DNA of 64,000 nucleotides, taken from assembly GCF_902499125.1 (NCBI RefSeq), contig NZ_CABVPX010000036.1:1-64000 (forward strand), written 5' to 3'. The stretch comes from Burkholderia arboris (GTDB lineage: Bacteria > Pseudomonadota > Gammaproteobacteria > Burkholderiales > Burkholderiaceae). The notes below the pieces were generated by a model that saw only the letters and a program-made list of their open reading frames with translations, made no database searches and was not told where the DNA came from. Both the position numbers and the translations under genes were made by a program. Of the stretch, positions 46,784 to 55,418 are shown piece by piece (position 1 is the first letter of the stretch; each line of letters opens with the position of its first letter).

Positions 46784-48070
46784 CTAGCCGGCGTCCGCTT
46801 CGTCGTCGACCCAGTCGATGTCGCCGCACAGCACGCGCTGCGCATCGCCGACGCGCACCGCCACCGACAGCGTCACGCACGGCTGCGCCTCGTTGATCGA
46901 CAGGTACGGCCGCGTGACCTGCACGCGCCCCGGCTCGGCGATCGCCGAGCGGAAATACGGCCGGCGCAGCCAGTTCGCACCTTGCGCGTCCGCCAGCGGC
47001 GAGAAGCGCGCCTCGGCGAGCGCGCGATCGGCGCGCAGCACGACGTTGCGGCCCGACTGCCGGCCGTGCGCGTCGAGCAGGAAGCAGCGCGCGGCCGCGT
47101 CGAGCGCGAGGAAGTTCCAGCACACCTCGTCGAGCGGCTCGCCGGCCGCGAGACGCTCGGCCGCCCGCTCGAACGCGCGCAGGTACGGCGCGAGCCGCTG
47201 CGCGTCGCGCCGCTCGCGCGCTTCGGTCTGCTGACGAAAGCGCTCGGTCAGCTCGCCGATGCAGCCGGTCGCGGCCGCGCTGTCGGGCAGCCCCGGCGCC
47301 GGGCGCCCGAAGTAGTAGCCCTGCACGAAATCGGCCTCGCACGACAGCGCGATCTGCGCCTCGTGCTCGGTCTCGATCCCTTCGACGAGCACGAGCTTGC
47401 CGGCCTCGTGCAGCAACGTGACGAGCCCGTGCAGGATCGCGGTGAGCCCGGTGCGGTGCGCCGCGTGCGACAGCATGATCCGGTCGAGCTTCACGATGTC
47501 CGGGTTCAGCTGCCAGATCCGTTCGAGGTTCGAATGACCGGCGCCGAAATCGTCGAGCGCGATCAGGAAGCCGTGCGTGCGGAATTCGCGCACGGCCTCC
47601 GCGAGCCGCTCGACGTCTTCCGCGCGCTGTTCGAGCACTTCGAGCACGATGCGGCGCGGCGGCATGCCGAGCCGCTTCAGGTTCGCGAGCAGCGCGGCTG
47701 CCTGGAACGGATCGGTCAGCACACCCGGATGGACGTTGAGGAACAGCCACTCGCGCTCCGCGCCGAGCAGCGCGAAGTTCTCGAGATGCAGCGCCTGCGC
47801 GAGCCGGTCGAGCTGCAGCAGTTCGCCCTGCCGCGCGGCTTCGCCGAACACGTCGAGCGGCGACACCGCGCGGTCGAGCGCATCGTGCGCGCGCAGCAGC
47901 GCCTCGTAGCCGACCGCACGCTGGTGCGACAGGCTGAATATCGGCTGGAACACGGTCGTCAGCGTCAGGTCGCGGTGCTGCGTGGCCAGACGTTCGAAGC
48001 CGGAGCTCATCTCCCGCTCGAACCGGTACGGCGACGCGGCGGCCGGACGCTCCTGTTGAACGATCGTCAT
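46784..48070 (-). CDS. EAL-domain cyclic-di-GMP phosphodiesterase with C-terminal sensor domain
   Basis: 428 residues, cytoplasmic, no membrane helix. EAL domain at about 36-275 retains the catalytic set: EALLR (56-60), NVHP, LEVLE, DDFGAG, KLDR, VEGIE and QGYYFG. Active c-di-GMP hydrolysis to pGpG is therefore expected. The C-terminal ~140 residues (from AEPLDEVCWNFLA-type region, through RPYFRSAIAEPG, to VLCGDIDWVDD) resemble a Cache/PDC-like ligand-sensing fold, as in YcgG-type or PAS-like EAL proteins. AGGAGG lies 5 bases before the ATG, a very strong ribosome site. Confidence 0.92.
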   Translation of the reverse strand: MTIVQQERPAAASPYRFEREMSSGFERLATQHRDLTLTTVFQPIFSLSHQRAVGYEALLRAHDALDRAVSPLDVFGEAARQGELLQLDRLAQALHLENFALLGAEREWLFLNVHPGVLTDPFQAAALLANLKRLGMPPRRIVLEVLEQRAEDVERLAEAVREFRTHGFLIALDDFGAGHSNLERIWQLNPDIVKLDRIMLSHAAHRTGLTAILHGLVTLLHEAGKLVLVEGIETEHEAQIALSCEADFVQGYYFGRPAPGLPDSAAATGCIGELTERFRQQTEARERRDAQRLAPYLRAFERAAERLAAGEPLDEVCWNFLALDAAARCFLLDAHGRQSGRNVVLRADRALAEARFSPLADAQGANWLRRPYFRSAIAEPGRVQVTRPYLSINEAQPCVTLSVAVRVGDAQRVLCGDIDWVDDEADAG

Positions 48071-48366
48071 GCCTTCCTCCTGGTATTGCCTTCGAACGCG
48101 CCGCCCGCCGAAACGGGCGGCGCGTTCAATGTCATGGTTGGACCCTCGGTTGCCCGGTCGATGCCGGACGGCTGCCCACCTTCAAGCAAGCTCCGTGCAA
48201 GGTCCTGACAACCCGTACGCCATGCGGCTGCACGGGGTCTTCGCACCATCGTGGCGCGCGCCGGATGCACCACTTTCGTGCGCACGCACCGGTCACTCGA
48301 GCGCAGCCGTCACGTCAGCACGCTACACTCCGTACGATCGTTTCATTCCCCGTATTCGCCGTATCG

Positions 48367-50034
48367 ATGGAAATCGTCTTCACAGTCCTGATCCTGCTGC
48401 TGACCGTCGCGCTGTCCGGCGCCGTCACGCGCATTCTGCCGTTGCAACTGCCGCTGCCGCTGATGCAGATCGCGTTCGGCGCGATGCTCGCATGGCCGAA
48501 GCTGAACCTGCACGTCACGTTCGACCCCGAAATCTTCATGCTGCTGTTCATTCCGCCGCTGCTGTTCGCGGACGGCTGGCGGATTCCGAAACGCGAGCTG
48601 TACCTGCAGCGCCGCGCGATCCTGATGCTCGCATTCGGGCTCGTGTTCATGACGGTACTCGCAGTGGGTTACTTCGCGCATTGGCTGATTCCCGAGTTGC
48701 CGCTGCCGATCGCGTTCGCGCTCGCGGCCGTGCTGTCGCCGACCGACGCGGTCGCGCTGTCCGGCATCGCCGGCAAAGGCCGGATCCCGCCGCAACTGAT
48801 GCACATCCTCGAAGGCGAGGCGCTGATGAACGACGCGTCGGGCCTCGTCGCGCTGAAGTTCGCGATCGCGGCCGCGCTGACGGGCGTGTTCTCGCTGCGC
48901 GCCGCGTCAGTCACGTTCGTGATCGTCGCCGCCGGCGGGCTCGCGACGGGCGCGATCGTGTCGTGGGTGTTCAGCGCGCTGTCCACGCGCTTCCTGAACG
49001 CCGAGCAGGAAGGCGATCCGGCCCCCGGCATCGTGATGACGCTGCTCGTGCCGTTCGCGGCCTACCTGTTCGCCGAGCACCTCGACCTGTCGGGCGTGCT
49101 CGCGGCCGTGTCGGCCGGGATGATGATGAATTACACGAGCTTCTCGCGCAAAAGCACGGTCGCGTCGCGCGTGCGGGCCGAAAGCACGTGGGCGATGATC
49201 GAGTTCGTGTTCAACGGCATGGTGTTCATCATGCTCGGGCTGCAGTTGCCGCACATCATCGGCCGCGCGCTCGTCGATGCGCACCATACGAGCGACGCGC
49301 TGGTCGGCCGGATGATCTTCAACGTGTGCGCGATGATGCTCGCGCTGTATGCGATCCGCTTCACGTGGGTGTGGCTGCTGCGCTGGTTCGCGAGCCGCCG
49401 CGCCGCGCGCCAGGGCCTCGCGGGCACGATGGCCGGCGTGCGCACGATCGCGGTGATGACGGTCGGCGGCGTGCGCGGTGCGGTCACGCTCGCCGGCGTG
49501 CTGTCGATCCCCGTCGCATTGTCGGACGGCGCGCCGCTGCCGGGGCGCGACACCGCGATCTTCGTCGCGTCGGCCGTGATCCTCGGCTCGCTGATCGTCG
49601 CGGTGATCGGGCTGCCGCTGCTGCTGCGCGGCGTGCGCTCGGCGCGCAACCCGCTCGGCGACGAGGAGCGCTCCGCGCGCTCGGCCGCCGCGCAGGCCGC
49701 GATCCGCGCGATCGACTCGTCGCACGATGCGATCTCGGCCGATCTCGACGAATCGGGCGCCGCACGCTGCGCGGACATCTCCGCACGCGTGATGGACCAG
49801 TATCGCCGCCGGCTCTCCGCGCTGGCCGAGGACGGCCCCACGCCGCGCGCGGAAGCGAAGCAGGCCGAGACGATGGAACTGCAGATGCGGATCGCGGCCG
49901 TGCGCGCGGAACGCTCGGCGCTGTACCGGCTGCGCAGCGACAGCAAGATTTCCGACGAGACGCTGACGAAGCTGATCCGCGAGATCGACCTGTCGGAAAC
50001 CGCGCTGTCGACGCGCAAGAAAGGCATTCTTTGA
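48367..50034 (+). CDS. CPA1-family Na+/H+ antiporter
   Basis: 555 residues. About 12 helices in the first 410 residues, including LLFIPPLLFADGWRIP, the ion-site motif LSPTDAVALSGI, and EGEALMNDASGLVALK, all hallmarks of NhaP/YjcE-type exchangers. A ~140-residue cytoplasmic helical tail (from about 415) is rich in Arg/Glu and likely regulatory. It is divergent from the EAL gene with 296 bp between. No obvious hallmark RBS; the first ATG fits the first helix. Confidence 0.93.
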   Translation: MEIVFTVLILLLTVALSGAVTRILPLQLPLPLMQIAFGAMLAWPKLNLHVTFDPEIFMLLFIPPLLFADGWRIPKRELYLQRRAILMLAFGLVFMTVLAVGYFAHWLIPELPLPIAFALAAVLSPTDAVALSGIAGKGRIPPQLMHILEGEALMNDASGLVALKFAIAAALTGVFSLRAASVTFVIVAAGGLATGAIVSWVFSALSTRFLNAEQEGDPAPGIVMTLLVPFAAYLFAEHLDLSGVLAAVSAGMMMNYTSFSRKSTVASRVRAESTWAMIEFVFNGMVFIMLGLQLPHIIGRALVDAHHTSDALVGRMIFNVCAMMLALYAIRFTWVWLLRWFASRRAARQGLAGTMAGVRTIAVMTVGGVRGAVTLAGVLSIPVALSDGAPLPGRDTAIFVASAVILGSLIVAVIGLPLLLRGVRSARNPLGDEERSARSAAAQAAIRAIDSSHDAISADLDESGAARCADISARVMDQYRRRLSALAEDGPTPRAEAKQAETMELQMRIAAVRAERSALYRLRSDSKISDETLTKLIREIDLSETALSTRKKGIL

Positions 50035-50079
50035 CGGGCCGGCAGCCGCCGGTGCGCAATCGGGTCGAAGTCCGGATAA

Positions 50080-50109
50080 AAAAAGGCGACGCAGCAGCGT
50101 CGCCTTTTT
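50080..50109. terminator. Bidirectional terminator between antiporter and oxidoreductase
   Basis: AAAAAGGCGACGC (50080-50092), loop AGCA, GCGTCGCCTTTTT (50097-50109): a 13-bp perfect stem with U tracts on both strands, between convergent genes. Confidence 0.92.
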
Positions 50110-50129
50110 CACATCCGCCCGCGATCGCG

Positions 50130-53100
50130 CTACTTCGCGACGACGACCGGAATCCCCTTCAGCATCCCCGCGCCCTTCATCTCGTCGAGCGCATGCTGCA
50201 CCGCCACGCTCGTCGCCGCGTCGATGCCGAGCTGCAACGCAAGCTCGCGCTCCGTGCGCTTCACGCCGGCCAGGTTGCGCACCTTCACGTGGCCGAAGCC
50301 GCGCACGCGGGCGTGCAGATCGGCCAGTTGCACGACCTGCGCCGCATTGCCGGCCGTCATCGCGGCGAACGCACGCGCAAGCGTCGTCTCGTAGTCGTCG
50401 GCAAGCGCGCGCTCCATCTTGCGCTCGACGGTGCGGCCGAACGGATCGAGCCACGTGCCGCGCAGGCTGCGCACGCGCGCCAGCACGCCGAACACCGGCC
50501 ACATCCACTGGCCGAACACGCGCTTCTTCGGCGTGCTGCCGTCGCTGCCGGCCTTCGCGACCGTCGGCGGAGCGAGGTTGAACTTCACGCGGTACGCCTG
50601 CCCCGGCACGCCTTCGAACTGCGCTTCGAGCGCCGTGCGGAAGGTATCGTCCGCGTACAGCCGCGCAACCTCGTATTCGTCCTTCACCGCGAGCAGCCGG
50701 TAGAACGTCGTCGCGACCGCGCGCGTCAGCGCGTCGTCGCCTTTTGCGCGCGCGGCGTTCACGAGCGCACGGTAGCGCTCGACGTAACGCACGCCGCCAT
50801 ACGCGTCGAGACGCGCTTCGCGATCGGCGATCACCTCGGCAAGCGTCTCCGGCGCGGCCTGCACGGCCACCGTGTGACGCGCGTTCCACAACGCGTCGAG
50901 GCCCGCCGCGTCGCCGGCCGCCATCCGGCCGATCGAGAACGCGAGCTTGTTCATCGGCACCGCGACATTGTTCAGCTCGATCGCGCGCATCATCGCGGCG
51001 AGCGACACCGGCACGAGGCCGAGCTGCCACGCATAGCCGAGCATCAGGATGTTCGCGCCGATCGAATCGCCGAGGAACTTCGCGGCGAGCGCCTGCGCGT
51101 CGCAGCTCGACAGGTAGCCGTCGCCGGCCGCGTGATGCATCTTCTCGAGCAGCGCGTCCGCATGCAGGTTCGCGTCGGGATTCTGCACGAACGATGCGTT
51201 CGGGATCCGGTGCGTGTTGACGACGATCCGCGTGCGCTCGTGACGCACCGTCTGCAGCGCCTCCGCACTCGCTCCGACGACCATGTCGCACGCGAGCAGC
51301 ACGTCGGCCTGCTGCGTGTCGATGCGCACCTGGTTCAGCCACCGGTCGCTCGACGCGATCCGCACGAACGACAGCACCGAGCCGCCCTTCTGCGCGAAGC
51401 CCATGAAGTCGAGCACCGACGCGCTCTTGCCTTCGAGGTGAGCGGCCATGCTGATCAGCGCGCCGACCGTCACGACGCCCGTGCCGCCGACGCCCGTCAC
51501 GAGCATGTCGAACGGCGCGGCGTCGAGATGGGTCGCGGGCACCGGCAGCCCGTCGACGCGCGCGGCCAGCGCCGCTTCGTCGAACGCGGCGCCGGCAGCC
51601 TTCTTCAGCGCCGCGCCTTCGACCGTCACGAAGCTCGGGCAGAAGCCGTTCACGCACGAATAGTCCTTGTTGCACGACGACTGGTCGATGCGGCGCTTGC
51701 GGCCGAGCGGCGTCTCGAGCGGCTCGACCGACAGGCAGTTCGACTGCACGCCGCAGTCGCCGCAGCCTTCGCATACCGCGTCGTTGATGAACAGGCGCTT
51801 GTCCGGGTCGGGGAATTCGCCTTTCTTGCGGCGGCGGCGCTTCTCGGCCGCGCAGGTCTGGTCGTAGATCAGCACGGTGACGCCGGGCGTCTCGCGCAGC
51901 TCGCGCTGCACCGTGTCGAGCTCGCTGCGGTGATGGAACGTCGTGCCCGCCGGGAACTGTCCGTGATGGCCGTCGTACTTCTCCGGTTCGTCGGACACGA
52001 CGACGAAGCGCGACACGCCTTCCGCCTCGACCTGCCGCGCGATCTGCGGCACCGAGATGCTGCCGTCGACCGGCTGGCCGCCCGTCATCGCGACCGCATC
52101 GTTGTAGAGGATCTTGTACGTGATGTTCGCTTTCGCGGCGACCGCCTGGCGGATCGCGAGGATGCCCGAATGGAAGTAGGTGCCGTCGCCGAGGTTCTGG
52201 AACACGTGCTTCGTGTTCGTGAACATCGCGTGCGCGGCCCAGTCGACACCCTCGCCGCCCATCTGGATCAGCCCGGTCGTGTCGCGCTCCATCCACGACG
52301 CCATGAAATGGCAGCCGATGCCGGCCTGCGCGATCGAGCCTTCCGGCACCTTCGTCGACGTGTTGTGCGGGCAGCCGGAGCAGAAGTACGGCGTGCGCTT
52401 CACCGCGTCGGCTTCGTTCGACAGGATCTGCGGCGCGACCAGATCGACGACGCGTTCGCGACGGTCGAGCGCCGGCTTGTGCCGCGCGAGCCATTCGGCG
52501 AACACCGGCAGGATGCGCGACGGGCGCAGCTCGCCGAGTTCGGACAGCAGGCATGCGCCGGCGGCGTCGTGCTTGCCGAGCACCCGCGGGCGCGCGCCTT
52601 CCGTGCGGTTGTACAGGTGATCCTTGATCTGCTGCTCGATGACCGGGCCCTTCTCCTCGATCACCAGCACTTCGGCGAGACCGTCGACGAACGTCTCGAT
52701 GCGCGTCATTTCGAGCGGATACGACAGGCCGACCTTGTAGATCCGCACACCGGCCGCGTCGAGATCGGCGACCGTCAGGTCGAGACGGCGCAGCGCCTCC
52801 ATCAGGTCGAGGTGCGCCTTGCCGCAGGTGACGATGCCGACGTTCGCGTGCGTGCTCGGCGCGATCCACTTGTCGATGCTGTTGGTGCGCGCGAAATGAC
52901 GCACCGCGTCGAGCTTCGCGGCGAGACGCGCCTCGATCGTCAGGCTCGGCAGGTCGGGCCAGCGGTTGTGCAGGCCGCCCGACGGCGGCGTGAAGCCTTC
53001 CGGCGCCGGCCACCGCGTCTGCAGCGCATCGAGGTCGACCGTGGAGCCCGACTCGACCGTTTCGGAGATCGCCTTGAAGCCGACCCACGCGCCCGAGTAG

Positions 53101-53702
53101 CGCGACAGCGCCCAACCGTACAGGCCGAATTCGAGCATGTCGGCGATGTTCGCCGGGTTCACGACCGGCATGTGCCACGCGATCATCGCGAAGTCGCTCT
53201 GGTGCGGCATCGACGACGACACGCAGCCATGGTCGTCACCGGCGACGACCAGCACGCCGCCGTGCGGCGACGAGCCATACGCGTTGCCGTGCTTCAGCGC
53301 GTCGCCGGCGCGATCGACGCCCGGGCCCTTGCCGTACCACATCGCATACACGCCCTCGACCGTGCGCTCGGGATCGGACTCGACCCGCTGCGTGCCGAGC
53401 ACGGCCGTGCCGCCGAGTTCCTCGTTGATCGCCGGCAGGAAGCGTACGCCGCTGGTGTCGAGCAGTTTCTTCGCCTTCCACAGCTGCTGGTCGACCATGC
53501 CGAGCGGCGAGCCGCGATAGCCGCTGACGAAGCCGGCCGTGTTGAGCCCCTGTTCGGTGTCGACCGTGCGCTGCATCAGCAGCAGGCGAATCAGCGCCTG
53601 CGTGCCGGTCAGGAAGATCCGGCCGCGCGTCGCGGTCAGGTTGTCGGTCAGGCGGTAGTCGGACAAGGCAGGCGTGCCATCGACGGGCAGGCGGGCGGTC
53701 AT
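50130..53702 (-). CDS. Indolepyruvate ferredoxin oxidoreductase family protein
   Basis: 1190 residues, a fused alpha-beta-type 2-oxoacid oxidoreductase. N-terminal pyrimidine-like domain (GRIFLTGTQALIRLLL; FVSGYRGSPLG), then a TPP-binding domain around GDGTYFHSGILAIRQAV. Cysteines for Fe-S clusters occur in FCSGCPHN, CEGCGDCG and CNKDYSCVNGFC. The C-terminal gamma domain starts at VTGVGGTGVVTVG. It oxidatively decarboxylates aryl-pyruvates from aromatic amino acids (tryptophan, phenylalanine, tyrosine) to acyl-CoA. The electron acceptor in this aerobe is not clear. Full length, upstream of the repeat array. Confidence 0.93.
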   Translation of the reverse strand: MTARLPVDGTPALSDYRLTDNLTATRGRIFLTGTQALIRLLLMQRTVDTEQGLNTAGFVSGYRGSPLGMVDQQLWKAKKLLDTSGVRFLPAINEELGGTAVLGTQRVESDPERTVEGVYAMWYGKGPGVDRAGDALKHGNAYGSSPHGGVLVVAGDDHGCVSSSMPHQSDFAMIAWHMPVVNPANIADMLEFGLYGWALSRYSGAWVGFKAISETVESGSTVDLDALQTRWPAPEGFTPPSGGLHNRWPDLPSLTIEARLAAKLDAVRHFARTNSIDKWIAPSTHANVGIVTCGKAHLDLMEALRRLDLTVADLDAAGVRIYKVGLSYPLEMTRIETFVDGLAEVLVIEEKGPVIEQQIKDHLYNRTEGARPRVLGKHDAAGACLLSELGELRPSRILPVFAEWLARHKPALDRRERVVDLVAPQILSNEADAVKRTPYFCSGCPHNTSTKVPEGSIAQAGIGCHFMASWMERDTTGLIQMGGEGVDWAAHAMFTNTKHVFQNLGDGTYFHSGILAIRQAVAAKANITYKILYNDAVAMTGGQPVDGSISVPQIARQVEAEGVSRFVVVSDEPEKYDGHHGQFPAGTTFHHRSELDTVQRELRETPGVTVLIYDQTCAAEKRRRRKKGEFPDPDKRLFINDAVCEGCGDCGVQSNCLSVEPLETPLGRKRRIDQSSCNKDYSCVNGFCPSFVTVEGAALKKAAGAAFDEAALAARVDGLPVPATHLDAAPFDMLVTGVGGTGVVTVGALISMAAHLEGKSASVLDFMGFAQKGGSVLSFVRIASSDRWLNQVRIDTQQADVLLACDMVVGASAEALQTVRHERTRIVVNTHRIPNASFVQNPDANLHADALLEKMHHAAGDGYLSSCDAQALAAKFLGDSIGANILMLGYAWQLGLVPVSLAAMMRAIELNNVAVPMNKLAFSIGRMAAGDAAGLDALWNARHTVAVQAAPETLAEVIADREARLDAYGGVRYVERYRALVNAARAKGDDALTRAVATTFYRLLAVKDEYEVARLYADDTFRTALEAQFEGVPGQAYRVKFNLAPPTVAKAGSDGSTPKKRVFGQWMWPVFGVLARVRSLRGTWLDPFGRTVERKMERALADDYETTLARAFAAMTAGNAAQVVQLADLHARVRGFGHVKVRNLAGVKRTERELALQLGIDAATSVAVQHALDEMKGAGMLKGIPVVVAK

Positions 53703-54033
53703 GGGGGATAGTCTCCGGATTGTGCTGTTCTGGGCTGCGCGGCGGGACGTCGGGCGGCGCGTGACCGGCGGCAGCGAATGGCTCTATTTTTTCGCGCGGA
53801 GCCGAGAATGTTTTTTCTCATCTTGCTCGGCCGGGGCTGTAGCGAGAAAGACTGCGCAGGTTTTTGCCGGGATTTGAGAGAGTTTTCGCGCGCGGTGGCG
53901 GGAGCGGGGTTGGCGGGACGTTCGGACGACCGGGTGGATCGGCGTCACGGGCGGTGCATGCCCGACGGCCCGCCGTCAGCCCCGCGACTGGCGCGCGAAC
54001 CCCGTGCGACAAGGGTTTCCGTGGCTCGGGCGG
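53703..54033. other. Non-coding leader between oxidoreductase and repeat array
   Basis: 331 bp upstream of the oxidoreductase start on its strand. Contains an AT-richer segment (about 53782-53875, with TATTTTTT and TTTTTTCTC runs on the plus strand) that probably holds its promoter, then GC-rich filler. No gene or repeat unit recognised, apart from one faint trace near 53957. Confidence 0.5.
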
Positions 54034-54038
54034 TCACC

Positions 54039-54092
54039 CTCACCGTTGCAATACACAGCGTTCCGATTGGTCGGTGGCGCCGGATGTCCACA
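54039..54092 (+). repeat. Array unit 1
   Basis: Clear copy: CTCACCGTTGCAATA, CACAGCG, ending CGGATGTCCACA. Step to the next unit 78 bp. Confidence 0.85.
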
Positions 54093-54116
54093 ATGCTTCG
54101 TCCGATCGGGCGCGCG

Positions 54117-54170
54117 CTCACCGTTCGATTGCACAGCGTTTCGAGTGGCGTCCGGGCCGGGATATCCACA
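54117..54170 (+). repeat. Array unit 2
   Basis: Close to consensus: CTCACCGTTCGATTG, CACAGCGTTTCGAGTGG, ending GGGATATCCACA. Confidence 0.9.
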
Positions 54171-54206
54171 CCCGGAATCGGCATGCGGCTCGCCCGGGTG
54201 TCGCTG

Positions 54207-54260
54207 CTCACCGTCGGAATGCACAGCGCGGCGAGTGGGTTTCGGCGCGGGATATCCACA
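54207..54260 (+). repeat. Array unit 3
   Basis: CTCACCGTCGGAATG, CACAGCGCGGCGAGTGG, ending GGGATATCCACA. 90 bp after unit 2. Confidence 0.9.
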
Positions 54261-54296
54261 TCGGACCCGGTGCATTTCGTCGATCCGCCGCGCACA

Positions 54297-54350
54297 TTCA
54301 CCGTTCGAATACACAGGGTCGAGAGTGAGTTTGTCAGGCGAATATCCACG
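54297..54350 (+). repeat. Array unit 4
   Basis: TTCACCGTTCGAATA, CACAGGGTCGAGAGTG, ending GCGAATATCCACG. Confidence 0.85.
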
Positions 54351-54385
54351 CCGGAACACCCATGCTGCGTGATCGCCGTCTCACC

Positions 54386-54438
54386 CTCACCGTTGATATG
54401 CACAGGAATTCGACTGGCTGCGGCGGCGGTTGTCCACG
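54386..54438 (+). repeat. Array unit 5 (TTGTCCAC subtype)
   Basis: CTCACCGTTGATATG, CACAGGAATTCGACTGG, ending GGTTGTCCACG with a 29-bp internal distance. Confidence 0.85.
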
Positions 54439-54474
54439 CCCGGAACTGCATTGCCTTTCAGCCATCCGACCACC

Positions 54475-54528
54475 CTCACCGCCGAAAACCACAGCGCTTC
54501 GAGTGGCTTGAGGGTCCGGATATCCACA
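54475..54528 (+). repeat. Array unit 6
   Basis: CTCACCGCCGAAAAC, CACAGCGCTTCGAGTGG, ending CCGGATATCCACA. A decayed copy ending CGGCAATCCATA (54585-54596) follows. Confidence 0.9.
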
Positions 54529-54630
54529 TGGGCGCACGTTCTCCGATCGATCGAAGATGTGCCTTTCGCCGCGCTCCGACGACCGGCAATCCATACCGGA
54601 CGCGGCTCTTCACCCGATCGGGCCTCGACG

Positions 54631-54684
54631 CTCACCCTCGAAATACACAGTGCGGCGAGTCGTTTCGGCGGCCGGATATCCACA
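54631..54684 (+). repeat. Array unit 7
   Basis: CTCACCCTCGAAATA, CACAGTGCGGCGAGTCG, ending CCGGATATCCACA. Followed by decayed copies at about 54721-54774, 54809-54862 (CTCACCATTGAATTG ... CGGATATGCGCG), 54897-54950 and 54986-55039. Confidence 0.9.
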
Positions 54685-55074
54685 CGGCGGCGTGCGTCGC
54701 CCCCCGTTTGCAAGCTCGCGGCCGAGCCCGACCCGAACAGCGCTTCGCGCGGCATCGGCAGCCGACCGGCCGCATTCTGGCGGGCCGCACGCCGATCCCG
54801 AAATCGCGCTCACCATTGAATTGCATGGCGCGCCGAGTCGCTCGAGAACGCGGATATGCGCGGCGATATTCGCACTTTGCGGACCACACGCGCGCTTGCG
54901 CCGTTAGAATGCACGACCCTTTGATCGTGATCCGGAACCGGATATCGGCGTCGCGGTGCGCGCCTGGCTTGGTCACGCATGCGCGCATTCAGCTAGAATG
55001 CGCGACCCTCCCGAATCGCGGCAAAGGGCGGAAACCCGCGCCGGAGCAGGCGCGCCGCGCGATCGGGCGCGACA

Positions 55075-55127
55075 CTCACCGATGAATTTCACAGCAATTC
55101 GCGTCGTTTCGCGGCGAGTTGTCCACA
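55075..55127 (+). repeat. Array unit 10 (TTGTCCAC subtype)
   Basis: CTCACCGATGAATTT, CACAGCAATTCGCGTCG, ending GCGAGTTGTCCACA with a 29-bp internal distance. Confidence 0.88.
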
Positions 55128-55161
55128 CCCCGATTCATGTCTCGCGCAGCATCCGGTCATC

Positions 55162-55215
55162 CTCACCTGTGAAACCCACAGCGTGCCGAGTCGTTTCCGG
55201 GCGCGGATATCCACA
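55162..55215 (+). repeat. Array unit 11
   Basis: CTCACCTGTGAAACC, CACAGCGTGCCGAGTCG, ending GCGGATATCCACA. Confidence 0.88.
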
Positions 55216-55318
55216 ACCCGGCGAGCGGCCGGATCTTCATCCGGCTGTCGACGGACGTCTCGGCGCACCACCGCCGGGGACAACCGGAAAGGCTTGTCCG
55301 GCCGGCCCCGGCGGCACC

Positions 55319-55371
55319 CTCACCCTTCGAATGCACAGCGTTTCGAGTCGCTGCGAAGCGAGTTGTCCACA
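55319..55371 (+). repeat. Array unit 12 (TTGTCCAC subtype), last copy
   Basis: CTCACCCTTCGAATG, CACAGCGTTTCGAGTCG, ending GCGAGTTGTCCACA. Ends 48 bp before the stop of the acetyltransferase gene. Confidence 0.9.
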
Positions 55372-55418
55372 TCGGTCCGCCGATGTCTCATCGCGCCCGC
55401 ACGCGCGCCCGAGCGACG

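Larger units (their letters stand above)
54034..55371 (+). repeat. Degenerate ~89-bp tandem array, 10 clear plus ~5 decayed units
   Basis: Core of 53-54 bp, consensus CTCACCGTTCGAATG, then CACAGCGTTTCGAGT, then a GC-rich middle and GGATATCCACA. CACAG begins at 54054, 54132, 54222, 54312, 54401, 54490, 54646, 55090, 55177 and 55334. Decayed copies fall near 54557, 54736, 54824, 54912 and 55001, keeping the ~89-bp grid (54646 to 55090 is 5 x 88.8). Between cores are 13-36 bp of variable sequence. CACAG to the start of the second motif is exactly 30 bp in ATATCCAC-type units and 29 bp in TTGTCCAC-type units (54430, 55119 and 55363). Reading frames through the array change from unit to unit, so it is not protein-coding. 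Role unknown. Confidence 0.93.

Noticed and set aside
48069..53711. 1880-codon frame opposite the oxidoreductase and through the antiporter
   Set aside because: Shadow of two real genes; no domain, and it spans a strong terminator.
53778..55085. 435-codon open frame across the repeat array, and shorter frames on the minus strand
   Set aside because: The repeated peptide (LTVxxHS...GIST) appears only for the first units and then the units shift into other frames on both strands; the repeat is conserved as DNA, not as protein.
54034..55371. CRISPR array
   Set aside because: Core is too long (53-54 bp) and too variable, intervals are not unique spacers of one size, and no cas genes are near.
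54034..55371. Replication origin or parS site
   Set aside because: No dnaA, parAB, gyrB or AT-rich unwinding region; motifs do not match Burkholderia parS. DnaA-like boxes alone do not make an origin.
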